A DNA stretch of 64,000 bases from Intrasporangium oryzae NRRL B-24470. GTDB lineage: Bacteria > Actinomycetota > Actinomycetes > Actinomycetales > Dermatophilaceae. The first letter of the stretch is position 1, and each line of letters starts with the position of its first letter. A model generated the notes under the pieces. The model was not told where the DNA came from and ran no database searches. It saw only the letters and a list, made by a program, of their open reading frames with translations. The position numbers were made by a program, and so were the translations under genes. Below, in pieces: positions 50,988 through 59,237 of this stretch. Location of the stretch: the NCBI RefSeq assembly GCF_000576595.1, contig NZ_AWSA01000023.1:1-64000 (forward strand), written 5' to 3'.

Positions 50988-51404
50988 TCAGCCGTGGAGG
51001 CGGGGCACCGGGACCACGACGAGCTCGTCGATCCCCGCGAAGTCTGCTGGGTTGCACGTGTAGATCGGCAGGGCGGTCGCGATGGCGATGGCTGCGATCA
51101 TCCCGTCGTACGAGCGGGCAGAGGCCTTACGTCCCGACCGCCGCACGGAGGCCGCGACTCGGCCGAAGGCCCGCGCGGCCGCTGCGTCGAAGGGCAAGGG
51201 GGAGAAGTCCGCCTCGGCCTGCTGGAGATGGGCCTGCCTTGCGCTCCGCTCGTGCTCGTCGACGGCGACCAGTGGACCCACACTCAGCTCGGCGAGTGTG
51301 ATCGTGGTGATGAACGGCTGCTCCGGCAGGTGCCGCGGGTCGATCGTCGAGAGATCGATCAGCGTGGAGGTGTCGAGGATGCCGTGTCGATGACGGGTGC
51401 TCAC
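50988..51404 (-). CDS. vapC: PIN-domain toxin, VapC family
   Basis: A 138-residue PIN-domain ribonuclease. The acidic residues are in place: ILDTSTLID (Asp near 11), TLAELSVG (Glu near 39), SYDGMIAAIA (Asp near 99) and a final CNPADFAG. The GTG at 51404 overlaps the stop of the antitoxin gene by 4 bases. VapC toxins cut tRNA or rRNA when free of antitoxin. Confidence 0.9.
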   Translation of the reverse strand: MSTRHRHGILDTSTLIDLSTIDPRHLPEQPFITTITLAELSVGPLVAVDEHERSARQAHLQQAEADFSPLPFDAAAARAFGRVAASVRRSGRKASARSYDGMIAAIAIATALPIYTCNPADFAGIDELVVVPVPRLHG

Positions 51405-51637
51405 AGGCCGGCGTCCATCACGCCCTCGAGATCGGCGCGCAGGGCGCTCGCATCGACGCGCGGCAGGTGCCGACGATGCTCGATGAGCACCTCGACCGTC
51501 AGACCCGGTTGCCGGTGCTTCACCAGGTCGACGACGGGCGTGCCGGAGCGCGTGACCGTGATGTGCTCGCCAGCGAGAACGCGATCAAGCACCTCGCCCC
51601 CGTGGTTGCGCAGGTCGCGGACAGACACCTCACCCAT
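51401..51637 (-). CDS. vapB: Antitoxin, Phd/YefM-VapB family
   Basis: A 78-residue protein. The Phd/YefM DNA-binding N-terminus is clear (VSVRDLRNHGGEVLDRVLAG, then ITVTRSGTPVVDL), and the acidic C-terminal part would wrap the toxin. It starts at ATG 51637, directly downstream of a perfect 16-base palindrome that it very likely binds. Confidence 0.9.
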   Translation of the reverse strand: MGEVSVRDLRNHGGEVLDRVLAGEHITVTRSGTPVVDLVKHRQPGLTVEVLIEHRRHLPRVDASALRADLEGVMDAGL

Positions 51638-51646
51638 GAGGCGAAG

Positions 51647-51662
51647 GTATCACGCGTGATAC
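51647..51662. promoter_or_regulatory. Perfect 16-bp palindrome, VapBC operator
   Basis: GTATCACGCGTGATAC is a perfect palindrome 9 bases upstream of the antitoxin start. Antitoxins of the Phd/YefM type bind such sites to repress their own operon, with tighter binding as a toxin-antitoxin complex. Confidence 0.75.
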
Positions 51663-51704
51663 GGGGCCGTGAGCGCTGCTTCTCCCCTCGGTGACGGCCG
51701 GCGG

Positions 51705-52919
51705 TCAGGGCCAGTCGGGGCCGAGGCGGACGACGTCGCCCACGACGACGACGGCCGGCGACTCGACGCCGCGCTCGACGGCGAGGTCGGCGATGTTCGC
51801 GACGGTGCCGGTCGTGACGCGCTGGTCGGGAGCGAAGCCGCGCTCGATGATCGCCACCGGGCAGTCCGGGCTGCGTCCGTGCTCGACGAGCAGCTTCGCC
51901 GTCCAGCGCAGACCGTTGACGGCCATGAGCAGCAGCAGCGTGTGGTCTCCGCCGGTCGGCAGCACGGGAATCTCCTCGTGCCCCGTGACGACGGAGAAGC
52001 CGCGGGCCACGCCGCGGTGGGTGACCGGGATGCCGGCGGCGGCGGGGACGGCGACCGCGCTCGTGACGCCGGGCACGACCTCGACCCGCACACCGTTGGC
52101 CTCGCACGCCTCTCGCTCCTCGCCCCCGCGGCCGAGGACGTAGGGGTCGCCGCCCTTGAGCCGGACGACCCCGAGGCCGCGCGACGCCTCCTCGACGAGG
52201 ATCTCGTTGATCCGCCACTGGGGCACGGGGTGGTTTCCGGGCGTCTTGCCGACGTCGATGACCCGCACCGACGCCGGGAGGCGGTCGACGACCGCTCGGG
52301 GCGCGAGGCGGTCGACGACGACGACGTCGGCCGCCATGAGCAGCTCATGCCCGCGCACGGTGAGCAGGCCGTCGGCACCGGGACCACCGCCGACGAGGGC
52401 CACCCAGCCCTCCCCCCGGGGCCGGGTGCGGCGCAGGTCGAGCTCACCGGAGACGAGCGCCCGCTCGACCCCGTCGCGAAGGGCCACGGACAGGCCGGGG
52501 TCCTGAGCGGCATACGTCGAGATGGTGACGCGGCCGTCTGCGGTGATGACGTCGGCGCGAGGGGGGACGGCGGCGGGGCTGCCGTCGGGGTCGGCCTCGT
52601 CGATGCACCACGTGCGAGCCGCCTCCGAGTCGGCCCGGACGCGGGCGTCGACGCGGGCGTCGCCGGTCGCCGTGTGGACCAGCCAGGCGCCGTCGAGGTC
52701 GGCCGGGCCGGCGTAGTCACGGGCGCGCCACTCGACGAGCCCCTCGACCGCGAGGTCGAGCAGGTCCTCACAGAGCCACGGCGAGACCACCCGGACGACA
52801 GCGCCCTCGTCGACGAAGGCGCTGACCCGGCCGGCCGAGACTGGACCGCCGCCCACGACGACGACGAGCCTGCCGCTCAGGTCCAGGACGACAGGGAGCG
52901 CGGAGGTCAGATGTCCCAT
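51705..52919 (-). CDS. cobA: Uroporphyrinogen-III C-methyltransferase with partial siroheme-synthase N-domain
   Basis: A 404-residue fusion. Residues 1-130 are the NAD-binding precorrin-2 dehydrogenase domain (VVVVGGGPVSAGR). Residues from about 165 form SUMT (VALVGGGPGADGLLTVRG, VVVDRLAP, VRLKGGDPYVLGRGGEE, VPGVTSAVAVPAAAGIPVTHRG). Full CysG proteins carry a further domain of about 60-70 residues between the two that helps dimerise and insert iron; it is largely missing here. The gene makes siroheme precursor for the sulfite reductase at the head of the operon and overlaps cysN by 13 bases. Confidence 0.87.
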   Translation of the reverse strand: MGHLTSALPVVLDLSGRLVVVVGGGPVSAGRVSAFVDEGAVVRVVSPWLCEDLLDLAVEGLVEWRARDYAGPADLDGAWLVHTATGDARVDARVRADSEAARTWCIDEADPDGSPAAVPPRADVITADGRVTISTYAAQDPGLSVALRDGVERALVSGELDLRRTRPRGEGWVALVGGGPGADGLLTVRGHELLMAADVVVVDRLAPRAVVDRLPASVRVIDVGKTPGNHPVPQWRINEILVEEASRGLGVVRLKGGDPYVLGRGGEEREACEANGVRVEVVPGVTSAVAVPAAAGIPVTHRGVARGFSVVTGHEEIPVLPTGGDHTLLLLMAVNGLRWTAKLLVEHGRSPDCPVAIIERGFAPDQRVTTGTVANIADLAVERGVESPAVVVVGDVVRLGPDWP

Positions 52920-54289
52920 TCCTCGTCGCCCTCCGGTCGCGTCGGCGCCGGGTCGAGCGTCCGCAGCGACGCGCCGACCATGCCGGCCGCGACCGTGCGT
53001 CCGTCGTGCCCGTCGATGAGCAGGAACGCGCCGCCGCGGCGCGAGACGGCGTAGTCCTCGACCGGGACCGGAGCCGCAAGACGCAGTGTGACTCGGCCGA
53101 TGTCGTTGAGGGACAAGGAGTCCGCGGGCACAGCGCCGAGGTCGTCGAGGTCGAGGACTCCGTCGATCGTCCGGGCGAAGGCCTGGACGGTCTTCGCGCC
53201 GTGCTTGAGCAGGAGGCGCTGGCCGGGCCGCAGGGGTGCGTCCCCGAGCCAGCAGACGACGGCCTCGATGTCCTGCGTCGGCGCGGGCGCGTCGGCGGCC
53301 GCAGCGATGACGTCCCCGCGCGAGATGTCGATCTCGTCGGCGAGGCGCAGCGTCACCGACTGCGGCGCGAACGCCTCCTCCAACGTGCGCTCGCCGAGGT
53401 CGATGCCGACGACCGTCGTGCGCCGGCCCGAGGGGAGCGCCACGACCTCGTCTCCGACGCGGACGACGCCCGAGGCCACCTGGCCGGCATACCCCCGGTA
53501 GTCGACGTGGCTCGGGTCGAGCGCAGCCCCCTGCGGGCGGATGACGAGCTGGACCGGCATCCGGAAGGCCTCGTGGGCCGGGTCCTCCGACGACGGGATC
53601 GACTCGAGGAGCTCGAGCAGGCTCGGCCCGGCGTACCACGGCGTCCGGTCCGACCGCTCGGCGATGTTGTCGCCGTCGAGGGCCGACACGGGGATCGCGA
53701 TCGCGTCCTCGACACCGAGGTCGCGGGCGACCGCCTGGACCTCCGCCTCGACCCGGTCGAAGACCTCCTGCGAGAAGTCGACGAGGTCGATCTTGTTGAC
53801 GGCGACGACGACGTGCGGCACGCGGAGGAGCGCCGTCACCGCGAGGTGGCGGCGCGTCTGCTCGAGGACGCCCTTGCGCGCGTCGACGAGGAGGACGACA
53901 ACGTCGGCCGTGGACGACCCGGTCACGGTGTTGCGGGTGTACTGCACGTGCCCGGGGCAGTCCGCGAGGACGAACGAGCGCGTCGCCGTCGCGAAGTACC
54001 GGTAGGCGACGTCGATCGTGATGCCCTGCTCGCGCTCCGCGCGCAGGCCGTCGGTGAGCAGGGCGAGGTCGGCGCCAGTCAGTCCCCGGTCGCGGCTGAC
54101 CCGCTCGACGGCGGCGATCTGGTCGGACATGACGGACTTCGTGTCGTGGAGGAGCCGTCCGACGAGCGTCGACTTGCCGTCGTCGACCGAGCCGGCCGTC
54201 GCCAGCCGGAGCAGCGTGGGCTGGACCGGCGCGGTGGTGGCGCCGGGTGCAGCGGCAGTGAGTGTGGTGGCGGTGATTGTGGTGGCCAT
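52907..54289 (-). CDS. cysN: Sulfate adenylyltransferase large subunit (GTPase)
   Basis: A 460-residue translation-factor GTPase that couples GTP hydrolysis to APS formation with CysD. G1 is GSVDDGKST (33-41), G3 is DCPGHVQYTRN, G4 is NKIDLVD; EF-Tu-like domains 2 and 3 follow. It has no CysC (APS kinase) extension, consistent with the APS-reductase route in this operon. The start overlaps the cysD stop by 1 base (TGATG). Confidence 0.94.
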   Translation of the reverse strand: MATTITATTLTAAAPGATTAPVQPTLLRLATAGSVDDGKSTLVGRLLHDTKSVMSDQIAAVERVSRDRGLTGADLALLTDGLRAEREQGITIDVAYRYFATATRSFVLADCPGHVQYTRNTVTGSSTADVVVLLVDARKGVLEQTRRHLAVTALLRVPHVVVAVNKIDLVDFSQEVFDRVEAEVQAVARDLGVEDAIAIPVSALDGDNIAERSDRTPWYAGPSLLELLESIPSSEDPAHEAFRMPVQLVIRPQGAALDPSHVDYRGYAGQVASGVVRVGDEVVALPSGRRTTVVGIDLGERTLEEAFAPQSVTLRLADEIDISRGDVIAAAADAPAPTQDIEAVVCWLGDAPLRPGQRLLLKHGAKTVQAFARTIDGVLDLDDLGAVPADSLSLNDIGRVTLRLAAPVPVEDYAVSRRGGAFLLIDGHDGRTVAAGMVGASLRTLDPAPTRPEGDEEWDI

Positions 54290-55233
54290 CAGAAGTAGCC
54301 CTCCTTCTTGCGGTCCTCCATGGCGGCCTCCGAGATCCGGTCGTCTGCCCGGGTCGCGCCGCGCTCGGTCAGCGTCGACGCCGCCACCTCGAGGACGATC
54401 TCGGCGTTGGTGGACGCGGACGACTCGACCGCACCGGTGCACGACATGTCGCCGACGGTCCGGTAGCGAACGAGGCGCGTCTCGACCGTCTCGTCGTCGC
54501 GCGGCTGGGAGTACGGCCCGACCGCGAGCCACATGCCGTCGCGCCGGAAGACCTCGCGCTCGTGGGCGTAGTAGAGCGGCGCGAGCGGGATGTCCTCCCG
54601 CTCGATGTAGCGCCACACGTCGAGCTCGGTCCAGTTGCTGATCGGGAAGACGCGCACGTGCTCGCCGGGACGGTGCCGCGGGTTGAAGAGGTTCCACAGC
54701 TCGGGGCGCTGGTTCTTCGGGTCCCACTGGCCGAACTCGTCCCGCAGGCTGACGATGCGTTCCTTCGCGCGCGCCTTCTCCTCATCGCGGCGGCCACCGC
54801 CGAAGACACCGTCGAACCGGTGCTCGGCGATGGCGTCGAGGAGGGGCTGGGTCTGCAGCGGGTTGCGCGTGCCGTCCGCCCGCTCGCGCAGGCGACCGTC
54901 GTCGATGTAGTCCTGGACGCTCGCGACCTCGAGCCGCAGCCCGAGCCGCTCGACCGTCTCGTCGCGGTAGGCGAGCACCTCGGGGAAGTTGTGTCCGGTG
55001 TCGACGTGCAGGACGGGGAAGGGGATCGGCGCCGGCCAGAAGGCCTTGGCCGCGAGGTGGAGCATCACGACGGAGTCCTTGCCGCCGCTGAAGAGGAGCA
55101 CCGGCCGCTCCAGCTCGGCCGCGATCTCCCGGATGACGAGGATCGACTCCGCCTCGAGCGCATCGAGCTGGCTCAGCCGGCGCTCTCCCATCGCCGGGGT
55201 TGCTGACTGCGGGTATGCCGCCGGGCTCGTCAT
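54289..55233 (-). CDS. cysD: Sulfate adenylyltransferase small subunit
   Basis: A 314-residue PAPS-reductase-fold enzyme that forms APS from ATP and sulfate. The PP-loop is LFSGGKDS (47-54), and FPVLHVDTGHNFPEVL plus GRRDEEKARAKERI follow. I chose ATG 55233, where GGAGGG lies 7 bases upstream; a GTG at 55317 would overlap the cysH stop but adds an unconserved 28-residue leader. Confidence 0.93.
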   Translation of the reverse strand: MTSPAAYPQSATPAMGERRLSQLDALEAESILVIREIAAELERPVLLFSGGKDSVVMLHLAAKAFWPAPIPFPVLHVDTGHNFPEVLAYRDETVERLGLRLEVASVQDYIDDGRLRERADGTRNPLQTQPLLDAIAEHRFDGVFGGGRRDEEKARAKERIVSLRDEFGQWDPKNQRPELWNLFNPRHRPGEHVRVFPISNWTELDVWRYIEREDIPLAPLYYAHEREVFRRDGMWLAVGPYSQPRDDETVETRLVRYRTVGDMSCTGAVESSASTNAEIVLEVAASTLTERGATRADDRISEAAMEDRKKEGYF

Positions 55234-55313
55234 GAGGTCGCCCTCCGTCGTCGAGATGGCCTGGTCCAGAACGGGGTTCACCGGCTGCTTCGTCGGTTGA
55301 CTCGTTGTCGTCG

Positions 55314-56063
55314 TCACGTGTGGAGCCCGCACTCGGTCTTGGCGAAGCCTGCCCACCGTCCGGCGCGAGGGTCCTCGCCCGGCTCGACCCGCCGCGTGCA
55401 GGGCTCGCAGCCGATCGAGAGGAACCCGTCCGAGAGGAGGGAGTTGACCTCGACGCTGTGCTCGGCGGCATACGTCTGGAGCTCGTCGAAGGTCCACGCG
55501 GCGAGCGGGTTGATCTTGACGAGGCCGTTCTTCTCGTCCCACGTGACGAGGGGAGTGTTCGTGCGGGTCGCGGCCTCGTCGCGACGGACGCCGGTCACCC
55601 AGGCCTCGTACGTCGGTAGCGTGCGCGCGAGCGGCTCGACCTTGCGCATCTGGCAGCAGAGCGCAGGGTCGCGCTCGTAGAGCCGGGCGCCGTACTTCTC
55701 GTCCTGCTCGGCGACGGTCAGCTCGGGCGTCACGTTGACGAGCGTGATCGGGAGGTCCTCGGCGACGATGTCGCGGGTGACGAGGGTGTCCGAGAAGTGG
55801 TATCCCGTGTCCAGGAAGAGGACGTCGACCCCTGGTGCGAACCGCGAGATCACGTGCGGCAGAACGGCATCCGCCATCGAGCACGCCACGGCGAGCGTCC
55901 CGTCGAAGTGGAACGCCGCCCAGGCGGCGACCTCGTCGGCGGTCGGCTCGTGCGTCGGGTCGGCGGCGAGCGTCGAGTTGAAGTCGTCGACGATGGCCTT
56001 GAGCTCGGCCTCGCTCCGTCGCTTGCGCGGCACGGCCGGGGTGCCGAGGGACACAGCTGTCAC
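55314..56063 (-). CDS. cysH: APS reductase (assimilatory, Fe-S type)
   Basis: A 249-residue enzyme reducing adenylyl sulfate to sulfite with thioredoxin. The four iron-sulfur cysteines mark it as an APS rather than PAPS reductase: CCQMRKVEPL and GCEPCTRRV; the catalytic cysteine is in the C-terminal ECGLH. The GTG at 56063 overlaps the sulfite reductase stop by 4 bases, with GAAGGAG upstream. Confidence 0.93.
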   Translation of the reverse strand: MTAVSLGTPAVPRKRRSEAELKAIVDDFNSTLAADPTHEPTADEVAAWAAFHFDGTLAVACSMADAVLPHVISRFAPGVDVLFLDTGYHFSDTLVTRDIVAEDLPITLVNVTPELTVAEQDEKYGARLYERDPALCCQMRKVEPLARTLPTYEAWVTGVRRDEAATRTNTPLVTWDEKNGLVKINPLAAWTFDELQTYAAEHSVEVNSLLSDGFLSIGCEPCTRRVEPGEDPRAGRWAGFAKTECGLHT

Positions 56064-57805
56064 TGGAGGGCTCCTTCGTCTGCTCGGCGGGTCCACTCGG
56101 AGAAGGACTCGCCGTCGATGCGCTGGTCGAGGAAGGTCCGCACGACACGCTCGACGTAGTCGGGCAGCTCGTCGGCCGTGACCTTGAGGCCGCGGACGGT
56201 GCGGCCGAGGCCGGCCTCGTCACGGTCGGCGGAGGCGAGGCCGCCGCCGAGGTGCACCTGGAAGCCGGGCACCTGTGCCGGGCCGTCCGCGGTGTCGACG
56301 GTGACGATCTGGCCCTTGAGGCCGATGTCGGCGACCTGGATGCGGGCGCACGAGTTGGGGCACCCGTTGACGTTGAGCGAGATCGGCCGGCCGAGCTGCG
56401 GGGTGACGTCGGCGAGCCGGCGCTCGAGCTCGGCGATCGTCGCCGCCGCCGTCGCCTTGGTCTCGACGATGGCGAGCTTGCAGAACTCGATGCCCGTGCA
56501 CGCCATCGTGTTGCGGCGGAAGGGGCTCGGGGCCGTCGTGAGGCCCAGGTCCTCGAGCCCGGCGACGGTGGCGTCGACCCGGTCGGCGGGGACGTCGAGG
56601 ACGACGAGCTTCTGGTGCGGGGTGAGCCGAAGGCGGTCGGAGCCGGCGGCCTCGAGCAGGTCGGCCAGACCCGCGAGCACGCTGCCGCTGATCCGGCCGA
56701 CGACCGGGGCCGCGCCGATGTAGAAGCGGCCGTCCTTCTGCTCGTGGACACCGACGTGGTCCCCGGGGCCCGACGCGGGAGCAGGCGCCGGGCCGTCGGG
56801 GAGCGCACGCCCGAGGTACTCGGTCTCGAGGACCTCGCGGAACCTGGCCGGACCCCACTCGGCGAGGAGGAACTTGAGGCGGGCCTTGTTGCGGAGGCGG
56901 CGGTAGCCGTAGTCGCGGAAGACCCGGATGACGCCGTGCCACACGTCGGCGGCCGCGTCGGGGGCGACGAAGACGCCGAGGCGCTCGGCGAGGCGCGGGC
57001 TCGTCGAGAGGCCGCCCCCCACCCAGAGGTCGTAGCCCGGCCCCAGCTCGGGGTGGAGGACCCCGACGAGGGAGATGTCGTTGATCTCGTGGACGACGTC
57101 GAGGCTCGGGTGCCCGGTGATCGCCGACTTGAACTTGCGCGGGAGGTTGGCCAGCTCGGGGTCGCCGATGAACCGCTCGAGGATCTCGTCGATGACGGGC
57201 GTCGGGTCGAGGATCTCGTCCTTGGCGATTCCGGCGAGCGGGCTGCCGAGGATGACGCGGGGCGTGTCGCCGCAGGCCTCCGTCGTCTGGAGGCCGACCG
57301 CCTCGAGCCGGCGCCAGATCTCGGGGACGTCTTCGACGCGGATCCAGTGGTACTGGATGTTCTGGCGGTCGCTGATGTCGGCCGTGTCGCGGGCGAACTC
57401 TCGGGAGATGTCGGCGACCGTGTGCAGCTGCTCGAGCGTGAGAGCGCCGCCGTCGAGGCGCACCCGGAGCATGAAGTACTCGTCCGAGAGCTCGGAGTCG
57501 TCGAGCTGGGCGGTCCGGCCGCCGTCGATGCCGGGCCGACGCTGGGTGTAGAGGCCCCACCACCGGAACCGGCCGCTGAGGTCCTGCGGCGGGATCGAGG
57601 CGAAGCCCTCCTTCGAGTAGATCGACTCGATCCGCTCACGGACGTTGAGGCCGCCGTCCTCCTGCTTCCACGTCTCGTTCGGGTTGAGGGGGACCGTCCC
57701 GTCGACCTTCCACTGCCCGTTGGAGCGGTCGGCGCGCGGGGGCCGGACGGGGCGCTCCGGGGTGGCCGGGGCGCCGTGGCCGGGGTGGCTGTCGGTGACG
57801 GTCAT
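56060..57805 (-). CDS. sir: Ferredoxin-dependent sulfite reductase
   Basis: A 581-residue siroheme enzyme reducing sulfite to sulfide in six electrons. It has the two-fold nitrite/sulfite reductase repeats; the siroheme/4Fe-4S cysteines are in ACTGIEFCK (about 433-440) and NGCPNSCARIQ (about 477-487), and the first repeat has DRQNIQYHW. It is the ferredoxin type seen in actinobacteria, not the CysIJ flavin type. It heads the sir-cysH-cysD-cysN-cobA operon. No ribosome site is visible, and the promoter lies almost at the ATG, so a leaderless transcript is likely. Confidence 0.93.
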   Translation of the reverse strand: MTVTDSHPGHGAPATPERPVRPPRADRSNGQWKVDGTVPLNPNETWKQEDGGLNVRERIESIYSKEGFASIPPQDLSGRFRWWGLYTQRRPGIDGGRTAQLDDSELSDEYFMLRVRLDGGALTLEQLHTVADISREFARDTADISDRQNIQYHWIRVEDVPEIWRRLEAVGLQTTEACGDTPRVILGSPLAGIAKDEILDPTPVIDEILERFIGDPELANLPRKFKSAITGHPSLDVVHEINDISLVGVLHPELGPGYDLWVGGGLSTSPRLAERLGVFVAPDAAADVWHGVIRVFRDYGYRRLRNKARLKFLLAEWGPARFREVLETEYLGRALPDGPAPAPASGPGDHVGVHEQKDGRFYIGAAPVVGRISGSVLAGLADLLEAAGSDRLRLTPHQKLVVLDVPADRVDATVAGLEDLGLTTAPSPFRRNTMACTGIEFCKLAIVETKATAAATIAELERRLADVTPQLGRPISLNVNGCPNSCARIQVADIGLKGQIVTVDTADGPAQVPGFQVHLGGGLASADRDEAGLGRTVRGLKVTADELPDYVERVVRTFLDQRIDGESFSEWTRRADEGALQ

Positions 57806-57814
57806 GTAATCGAA

Positions 57815-57843
57815 TGTATAACCGCCACTTATTTACGGCCCAA
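57815..57843 (-). promoter_or_regulatory. Promoter of the sulfite reductase operon
   Basis: TTGGGC (57843-57838) and TATACA (57820-57815) are separated by 17 bases. The expected start of transcription is within about 3 bases of the sir ATG (57805). The block is AT-rich against the flanks. The tandem repeats begin about 55 bases upstream. Confidence 0.6.
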
Positions 57844-57897
57844 TCCGGTCCATCATCCGGCCCTATCCCACCGCCTCGGTGGGGATTGGTCGGCTTC

Positions 57898-58084
57898 GCC
57901 CCGGCGGAGTTGCTGCGGTCACACGGCCGGCCGGACCGGATCACCTCCGCCCCGGCGGAGTTGCTGCGCTCACACGGGCCCCCGGACCGGACTACCTCCG
58001 CCCCGGCGAAGTTGCTGCGCTCGCACGGGCGGCCGGACCGGATTGCCTCCGCCCCGGCGGAGTTGATGGGGTCATGCGGTACCG
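57898..58084. repeat. 51-bp tandem repeat, three full copies plus a partial
   Basis: Units start at 57898, 57949 and 58000, each beginning GCCCCGGCGGAGTTGCTGCG (third unit with one change) and ending in CCTCC; a fourth decayed unit starts at 58051. The unit is 17 codons, and two frames on the plus strand read through all copies (periods of LRPGGVAA and APAELLRSHG), but no convincing start and ribosome site is seen. It fills the 300-base gap between the sulfite reductase operon and the transglycosylase gene. Confidence 0.8.
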
Positions 58085-58108
58085 GGGTGGCTGGGCGGGG
58101 CTCGCGGG

Positions 58109-59158
58109 TCAGGGTCCCGCGGCCACCCCGTTCGTCATCGCGTCGACGAGCCCGAGCACCGTCGCGAGATAGCGCTGGGAGTGGTTGTAGGACAGGATCG
58201 CGTCCTGGAGGTCCGCCCGGCGCGACAGGTCGCGGCCACCCGCGCAGAGGTAGCGGCCCGCGGTGAGCGCGGCGTCCTCGATGTTCTCGGGGTCGGCGAC
58301 GCCGTCGCCGTTGCCGTCAGCGCCCCAGATGCGCCACGTCGCCGGGATGAACTGCATCGGTCCCACGGCGTGGTCCCAGACCGGGTCGCCGTCGAGCCGG
58401 CCGCCGTCGGTGTCGCGGACCGACGCGAACTGCCCCCCGGACAGGGCGGGCCCGATGACCGGCGGGACGACATCGTGCCGGGAGTCGAGCCGGCGGCCGC
58501 GGAGCGAGCTCGACTCGACCTCGCCGATCGCCGCGAGGAGCGTGACGGGAAGGTGGCAGGTCGTGCTCAATGCGTCGGCCGCCGAGGAGTATGCCGCCCA
58601 CAGCAGCTGGTCCTGCGTCATCGGACCCGCGGGGCCGGGCCGTGCAGCCGGGGACGGCGGGGCGGTCGGGGTCCGCAGGTCGGCGGGCGGCTTCCAGTCG
58701 GCGCCCGACGACCCGCCGCCCGGCTCGGTGCGGGCGGCGACGATGTAGGCCGCGGCAAGGCGCAGCCGGTCGTAGAGCGGGGACACCGACGCCCCGGTGA
58801 TCGCCCCGAAGCCGCCGACGACAGAACCCGGAGGCAGGCTGGGCGTCGCGCCCGTCGTTGCCGTCGTGCCAGTGGAGTTCGGCTGGCTGGACGCCCAGGG
58901 GGACGGCAGCAGGATCGTGGACGAGGGCGTCGGCGTGCTCGTCGCCGTCGCGTCGGCCGGGGCGGAACCGGCCGTCAGGGCGACGGCGGCTGGGCCCCCG
59001 ACGAGTGCCCAGACAAGGGCGACGACGAGGGCAAGGACGGGGGCGACGAGGCCGAGCCGGACCGCTGCACCCGCACGGACGCGCCTCCTAGCCCCGGACC
59101 TGCTCACCCCTCCGACTCTACGTCCCTCCGCCTGACGCCGGACGGGGATCCCCGTCAC
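58109..59158 (-). CDS. Membrane-anchored lytic transglycosylase (SLT/MltB-like)
   Basis: About 349 residues. An arginine-rich cytoplasmic start precedes one membrane helix (LVAPVLALVVALVWALV), a serine/threonine/proline-rich linker, and a muramidase domain with the catalytic glutamate in AAIGEVESS and the typical GPMQFIPATWRIWGADGNGDG and ILSYNHSQRY motifs. It cleaves peptidoglycan glycan strands outside the membrane. GTG 59158 has GGGTGG 4 bases upstream; GTG 59107 is an alternative. Confidence 0.85.
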   Translation of the reverse strand: MTGIPVRRQAEGRRVGGVSRSGARRRVRAGAAVRLGLVAPVLALVVALVWALVGGPAAVALTAGSAPADATATSTPTPSSTILLPSPWASSQPNSTGTTATTGATPSLPPGSVVGGFGAITGASVSPLYDRLRLAAAYIVAARTEPGGGSSGADWKPPADLRTPTAPPSPAARPGPAGPMTQDQLLWAAYSSAADALSTTCHLPVTLLAAIGEVESSSLRGRRLDSRHDVVPPVIGPALSGGQFASVRDTDGGRLDGDPVWDHAVGPMQFIPATWRIWGADGNGDGVADPENIEDAALTAGRYLCAGGRDLSRRADLQDAILSYNHSQRYLATVLGLVDAMTNGVAAGP

Positions 59159-59237
59159 GAGTCCACCCTGCACCCACCCGCCGTCGCAGCGCTCCGGCGG
59201 CCGGCACGCCGACCGGCCGGCGACCATGCCCGAGGCA

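Noticed and set aside
57814-58266. Plus-strand frame through the 51-bp repeats, read as a small repeat protein or a CRISPR array
   Set aside because: Units are directly adjacent with no unique spacers and no cas genes, so not CRISPR; no convincing start and ribosome site for a protein.
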